Assembly (NCBI GenBank): GCA_023424095.1
Contig: JAFAEG010000014.1
Span: forward strand, 1-8,558
Source of the DNA: Pseudomonadota bacterium
GTDB lineage: Bacteria > Pseudomonadota > Alphaproteobacteria > Sphingomonadales > Sphingomonadaceae
Reading direction: 5' to 3'
Length of the DNA stretch: 8,558 nt
Shown here: positions 5,261 to 8,558 of the stretch, one piece after another
Position numbering within the stretch: the stretch's first letter is position 1
Layout: every line of letters starts with the position of its first letter
Notes under the pieces: model-generated
What the model saw: only the letters and a program-made list of their open reading frames with translations
Told to the model about the DNA's origin: nothing
The model's database searches: none
Program-made: the position numbers and the translations under genes

Positions 5261-5910
5261 TGCCTTGGGATCGTAACCAGATCGCCGCTCGCGCCGCGCA
5301 GGAATTGCGCGACGGCTATTACGTCAATCTCGGCATCGGCATCCCGACGCTGGTGGCGAACAATATCCCGGACGGGATGACGGTGACGCTGCAGAGCGAG
5401 AATGGCATGCTCGGCATCGGCCCGTTTCCCTATGATGACGAGGTCGATCCGGACCTGATCAATGCGGGCAAGCAGACGATCAGCGAATTGCCCTCGACCG
5501 CTTATTTCAGCAGCTCCGACAGCTTCGCGATGATCCGCGGCGGGCATATCGACCTGACCGTGCTCGGCGCGATGGAGATTGCCGAAAATGGCGACATCGC
5601 CAACTGGATGATCCCGGGCAAGATGATCAAGGGCATGGGTGGCGCGATGGACCTGGTCGCCGGCGTGAAGAAGATCATCGTGGTGATGGAGCATACCTCC
5701 AAGAACGGCGATCCGAAGTTCATCCCGGCCTGCACCCTGCCGCTGACCGGCAAGAATGTGGTCGACATGATCATCACCGATCTGTGCGTCTTCCACCGCG
5801 TCGATCATGACAGCCCGTTCCGGCTGATCGAATTGGCGCCCGGCGTGACCGCGGAGGAAGTGCGAGCCAAGACGACGGCGCATTATGAAGAGGCGCTCGC
5901 CGCGGCCTGA
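5260..5910 (+). CDS. scoB: 3-oxoacid CoA-transferase subunit B
   Basis: The beta subunit, which carries the catalytic glutamate. In SENG (residues 46-49), E47 is the residue expected to form the glutamyl-CoA thioester intermediate. The flanking GIGIPT (25-30) and GMLGIGPFP (49-57) are typical of the family, as is the later GGHIDLTVLGAMEI. Its 216 residues match the usual length with no truncation or missing motif. GGGAGG at 5247-5252 lies 7 bases before the ATG, inside the end of scoA, and the start overlaps the scoA stop by one base. It is followed after 10 bases by a DUF6665-like gene, whose ribosome site overlaps the scoB stop. A complete A/B pair strongly supports a working enzyme for acetoacetate activation or, in reverse, release. 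Confidence 0.94.
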   Translation: MPWDRNQIAARAAQELRDGYYVNLGIGIPTLVANNIPDGMTVTLQSENGMLGIGPFPYDDEVDPDLINAGKQTISELPSTAYFSSSDSFAMIRGGHIDLTVLGAMEIAENGDIANWMIPGKMIKGMGGAMDLVAGVKKIIVVMEHTSKNGDPKFIPACTLPLTGKNVVDMIITDLCVFHRVDHDSPFRLIELAPGVTAEEVRAKTTAHYEEALAAA

Positions 5911-5920
5911 GGTCCCGGAG

Positions 5921-6220
5921 ATGCGCCGTCCGATGAGCCTCGAATCGATCGAGGCGGTCATCGTCGCGGAAAAGGCGGCGTCGCTCGGCATTGCCGGGCG
6001 GCGGCTGGAGCGGGCCCTGAAGCTGCTGCGCGAGGCGGATGAAGCGACGCGTGAGGCGCGGCTGGCCGAAGCGGCGGAACTGACCTGGAATTTCCTCACC
6101 CAGCGCGAGGTGATCGGCCTGCGCGACCGCGACCAGGTGATCGCCGAATTCGACATTCCGGCCGAGGTGCTGGCCCGCGTCGGCGCCTTCCGGCGCAAGC
6201 CGGTTGCTCCGCCGGCCTGA
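5921..6220 (+). CDS. DUF6665-like small helical protein
   Basis: A 99-residue mostly alpha-helical protein. Residues 18-40 hold the recognisable AEKAASLG..GRRLERALKLLRE helix; residues 56-89 hold WNFLTQREVIGLRDRDQVIAEFDIPAEVLARVG. I place it tentatively in the DUF6665 family by memory of this pattern. No catalytic motif, signal peptide or membrane helix is visible. ATG 5921 is chosen because GAGG (5909-5912), overlapping the scoB stop, lies 8 bases upstream. The ATG at 5885 would overlap scoB, and ATG 5933 (95 aa) is a reasonable alternative. Its place 10 bases after scoB suggests co-expression with the CoA-transferase. A role in that pathway is guilt by association only. Confidence 0.75.
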   Translation: MRRPMSLESIEAVIVAEKAASLGIAGRRLERALKLLREADEATREARLAEAAELTWNFLTQREVIGLRDRDQVIAEFDIPAEVLARVGAFRRKPVAPPA

Positions 6221-6265
6221 CCGGCCTTATCACCTCTGCGGGCGATCGATCGAAGGGGAAGCGAG

Positions 6266-7123
6266 ATGAGGAACTATCTGTTGGCCGCGCTGGCGAGCCT
6301 GGCCGTCGCCGGGCCCGTCAACGCCCAGACATCGGCCCCGGCCGCCCCCGCCCCGCAGGCGGAGATCTCGCTCTGGCGGCTCGATTGCGGGGCGCTGACG
6401 ATCAATCAATATGGCGCCTTCTTCAACGATGCTTTCGATTATCCGGCGGGGCCGAAGCAGGTCGTCGCCAGCTGCTATCTGATCAAGCATGGCGACCGCT
6501 ATCTGCTCTGGGACGCCGGACTTCCGGACGGCCTCGTCGGGAATCCGATGTCCAATCCGGCCATGTCGCTCAACATGACGCGCAGCGTCACCGACCAGCT
6601 GCGCCAGCTCAATGTCCGTCCAGAGCAGATCGAATTTCTCGGCATCAGCCACTGGCATTTCGATCATGTCGGGCAGGCGCCGCGCTTCCCCGGCGCGAAG
6701 CTGCTGATCGGCGCTGACGACGCCGCCATGCTGCGGACGACGCCGCCGGCCGACGCCGATTCCGCCGGCGCGCTGGCGCACTGGCTCAGCGGTTCGGGGA
6801 CGATCCAGCCGCTGAGCGGCGATCATGACATTTTCGGCGACGGCCGCGTGATGATGCTCAAGCTGCCCGGTCACACGCCCGGCCATTATGCACTGCTGGT
6901 GCGGCTCGCCTCCGGCCCGGTGCTGCTGAGCGGCGACCTCTATCATTTCACCGAGCAGGTCGCGAACCGCGGCGTCCCGCCCTTCAACCACAATCGCGCC
7001 GATACCCTCGCCAGCATGGACCGCTTCGACCGCATCGCCCGCAACCTCGGCGCGCGGGTGATCATCCAGCACGAGCCGGCCGACATCGCCAAGCTCCCCG
7101 CTTTCCCGGCGGCCGCACGATGA
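6266..7123 (+). CDS. Exported MBL-fold hydrolase, AHL lactonase-like
   Basis: A 285-residue metallo-beta-lactamase-fold protein. Residues 1-20 look like a Sec signal peptide, cleaved after PVNA, so it should act in the periplasm or outside. The dinuclear zinc motif HWHFDH (H129, H131, D133, H134) is intact. GHTPGH (202-207) supplies the next histidine, probably H207, SGDLYHF supplies the bridging D224, and QHE supplies H269. This set and order match the N-acyl homoserine lactonase (AiiA/AttM) branch, which opens lactone rings of quorum-sensing signals. Relatives also hydrolyse other lactones or esters, so the substrate is not settled. AGGGGA at 6254-6259 precedes the ATG at a fitting distance. 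It follows the DUF6665-like gene by 45 bp and overlaps the downstream MDR gene by 4 bases (ATGA), implying translational coupling. No luxI or luxR homologue is in the window. Confidence 0.87.
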   Translation: MRNYLLAALASLAVAGPVNAQTSAPAAPAPQAEISLWRLDCGALTINQYGAFFNDAFDYPAGPKQVVASCYLIKHGDRYLLWDAGLPDGLVGNPMSNPAMSLNMTRSVTDQLRQLNVRPEQIEFLGISHWHFDHVGQAPRFPGAKLLIGADDAAMLRTTPPADADSAGALAHWLSGSGTIQPLSGDHDIFGDGRVMMLKLPGHTPGHYALLVRLASGPVLLSGDLYHFTEQVANRGVPPFNHNRADTLASMDRFDRIARNLGARVIIQHEPADIAKLPAFPAAAR

Positions 7124-8118
7124 AGGCTCTGCTGTCGACCGCGCCCGGCGGCCCCGAGACGCTGGCGCTCACCGATTTGCCCGATCCGGTTGCCGGCCCA
7201 GGGCAGATGCTCGTCGCGGTGAAGGCGTGCGCGATCAACTATCCCGACGTCCTGATCATCGAGGACAAATATCAGTTCAAGCCGCCGCGCCCGTTCGCGC
7301 CGGGCGGCGAGGTGGCGGGCGTGGTCGAGGCGGTCGGGGAGGGGGTGACCGGCTGGTCGCCCGGTGACCGGCTGATCGCGATGATCGGCCATGGCGGCCT
7401 GGCCGAAAAGGTCGTGGTCGGCGCGGCGCAGGCGATTCCGTTTCCCGAAGGCCGCAGCTTCACCGACGCATCGGCCCTGATCCTGACGTACGGCACCACG
7501 ATCCATGCCTTGCTCGACCGCGGGCAGTTGAAAGCGCGCGAGACCCTGCTGGTCCTCGGCGCGGCCGGCGGCGTCGGGTTGGCGGCGGTCGAACTCGGCA
7601 AGGCCTATGGCGCGCGCGTGATCGCGGCCGCTTCGTCCGAGGAGAAAGCGGCGGCGGCCAAGGCGGCGGGCGCGGATGAGGCGATCGTCTATCCGCAAGG
7701 CCCGTTCGACAAGGCGGCGTCGAAGGCGCTGGCCGATCAGTTCAAGGCGGCGGTCGGCCCGAACGGCGCGGACGTCATCTACGATCCGGTCGGCGGCGAT
7801 TATTGCGAGCCGGCCTTGCGCTCGATCGCCTGGGAGGGCCGCTATCTGGTGATCGGTTTCCCGGCCGGGATCCCGAAGCTGCCGCTGAACCTGACCCTGC
7901 TGAAGAGCTGTGACGTGCGCGGCGTCTTCTGGGGCGCCTTCGCCGCGCGCGACCCGAAGGCCAATGCCGCGCATCTGCAGACGCTCTTCAGGATCTGGGA
8001 GGAGGGGAAGATCGCGCCGAAGGTGACGCGCACCTGGCCGCTGGCCGAAGGTGGCGAGGCGATCGCTTACATGGCGGCGCGCAAGGCGGTCGGCAAACTC
8101 GTGGTAACGATGGACTGA
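7120..8118 (+). CDS. NADPH:quinone oxidoreductase-type MDR enzyme
   Basis: A 332-residue medium-chain dehydrogenase/reductase of the zinc-independent quinone oxidoreductase group. The N-terminal GroES-like domain (about 1-120) has INYPDVL and PFAPGGEVAGVVEAVG. The Rossmann domain has the cofactor loop LGAAGGVGLAAVELG, with GAAGGVG at 147-153. The catalytic zinc ligands of alcohol dehydrogenases are absent, as expected. Such enzymes reduce quinones, enones or enoyl thioesters using NAD(P)H in the cytoplasm. Relatives are often sited in acyl-CoA or xenobiotic metabolism. Its ATG overlaps the lactonase-like gene's stop by 4 bases with no strong ribosome site of its own, so translation is probably coupled. 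It converges with the small exported-protein gene at a 20-base gap with no visible terminator. The substrate cannot be read from the sequence. Confidence 0.9.
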   Translation: MKALLSTAPGGPETLALTDLPDPVAGPGQMLVAVKACAINYPDVLIIEDKYQFKPPRPFAPGGEVAGVVEAVGEGVTGWSPGDRLIAMIGHGGLAEKVVVGAAQAIPFPEGRSFTDASALILTYGTTIHALLDRGQLKARETLLVLGAAGGVGLAAVELGKAYGARVIAAASSEEKAAAAKAAGADEAIVYPQGPFDKAASKALADQFKAAVGPNGADVIYDPVGGDYCEPALRSIAWEGRYLVIGFPAGIPKLPLNLTLLKSCDVRGVFWGAFAARDPKANAAHLQTLFRIWEEGKIAPKVTRTWPLAEGGEAIAYMAARKAVGKLVVTMD

Positions 8119-8138
8119 GCGGCGGAGACTTGGCCGCG

Positions 8139-8477
8139 TCAGTCGGCGCGGCTGGCGGCGATTGCCTGCGTGATCTGCGCTTCCAGCCCCTCTGCGTTGC
8201 TCCGGCTCGTCTGCAGCGACTCCTGCTTTTCCGCCGCACTCATGTTCGACGATTCGACCCAGCGCGCGTGCGCGTCTGTCACCTGGATAAGCAATGGCTG
8301 ACAGGTCGCGATGATCGAGCGGGCGGCAGCCTGCGGCGTGGCGCCACTGTCCGCATTGTTGATGCCGGCGCTGAGGCATTCCCCCAGTTCGTCGGCAGCC
8401 TGCACCACGTCCTGCGGCGGCGGCGGGTCGTCCTGCGGCTGGAGCAAGGCCGAGGCCGCGAGCATGGCAAGGATCAT
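8139..8477 (-). CDS. Small exported protein of unknown function (112 aa)
   Basis: Reading leftward from ATG 8477, this gives a 112-residue protein. AGGGGG at 8483-8488 lies 5 bases upstream and favours this start over the GTG at 8483, which would overlap the ribosome site. A short hydrophobic N-terminus (MILAMLAASALL) lacking positive charge suggests a minimal or atypical signal sequence. A Pro/Asp stretch (PQDDPPPPQD) follows, then a helical region. Cys34 and Cys59 may pair in the periplasm. The C-terminal half is a charged helix, about 79-108. I do not recognise a family. It converges with the MDR gene. No clear promoter is visible upstream, but only about 80 bases remain in the window. Confidence 0.68.
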   Translation of the reverse strand: MILAMLAASALLQPQDDPPPPQDVVQAADELGECLSAGINNADSGATPQAAARSIIATCQPLLIQVTDAHARWVESSNMSAAEKQESLQTSRSNAEGLEAQITQAIAASRAD

Positions 8478-8558
8478 GAGCACCCCCTGTTTGACGGTGC
8501 CCCAGCTGCCATGCGGCCGCGACGCTGTCGAGGGGGGCGGCCCGGCCCGCCCCGCGCC

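Noticed and set aside
5885..5920. Upstream ATG at 5885 for the DUF6665-like gene
   Set aside because: It lies inside scoB and adds an unconserved-looking Arg/Pro segment. ATG 5921 has the GAGG site at 8-base spacing.
5209..6198. 329-residue minus-strand open frame opposite scoB and the DUF6665-like gene
   Set aside because: Ser/Arg-rich sequence with no motif, opposite scoB with an intact catalytic SENG motif.
6943..8379. 478-residue open frame on the minus strand across the lactonase and MDR genes
   Set aside because: Its Arg/Gly/Ala/Asp-rich composition lacks domains, and it runs through three genes with clear evidence. It is a GC-skew artefact.

Overview
The window is high-GC alphaproteobacterial chromosome, most like the Sphingomonadaceae. 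The codon style (frequent 'aatat', strong GC at third positions), the tightly packed short operons and the protein families (a 'vgr-related' HExxH protein, a sphingomonad-type MBL lactonase-like enzyme, scoAB followed by a DUF6665-like gene) all point that way. I see no insertion sequence, phage gene, CRISPR array, tRNA or rRNA, and no clear sign of recent transfer.

Layout. Positions 87-865 (+): a two-gene unit of a small BssS-like protein and a small HELSH metallopeptidase-like protein. Positions 939-1640 (+): a four-helix membrane protein of unknown role, convergent with the next gene at a 3-bp gap. Positions 1644-3293 (-): a thiamine-diphosphate enzyme of the acetolactate synthase/decarboxylase superfamily with no recognisable ALS-specific motif. 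Positions 3294-3418: a divergent control region with two operator-like palindromes. Positions 3419-3718 (+): a stand-alone SCP2 sterol/lipid-binding domain. Positions 3801-4322 (+): a small lipoprotein whose signal peptide is built from 15-bp tandem repeats and whose ribosome binding site is buried in a hairpin. Positions 4323-4552: an intergenic region that reads on the minus strand like a small RNA ending in an intrinsic terminator. Positions 4553-6220 (+): scoA-scoB (3-oxoacid CoA-transferase) plus a DUF6665-like gene. Positions 6266-8118 (+): an exported MBL-fold hydrolase translationally coupled to a quinone oxidoreductase-type MDR enzyme. Positions 8139-8477 (-): a small exported protein of unknown function.

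How it may fit together. scoAB activates acetoacetate to acetoacetyl-CoA, the last step of ketone-body, leucine and some fatty-acid breakdown. One palindrome upstream of the SCP2 gene resembles the MerR-type operators (LiuR-like) that control such catabolism in proteobacteria. The centre of the window may therefore be a lipid/acyl-CoA neighbourhood, but this is inference. The most unusual signals are non-coding or start-region features: the repeat-built signal peptide, the hairpin over its Shine-Dalgarno, the minus-strand sRNA candidate and the double palindrome. I found no convincing multi-gene novel system such as defence or biosynthesis.
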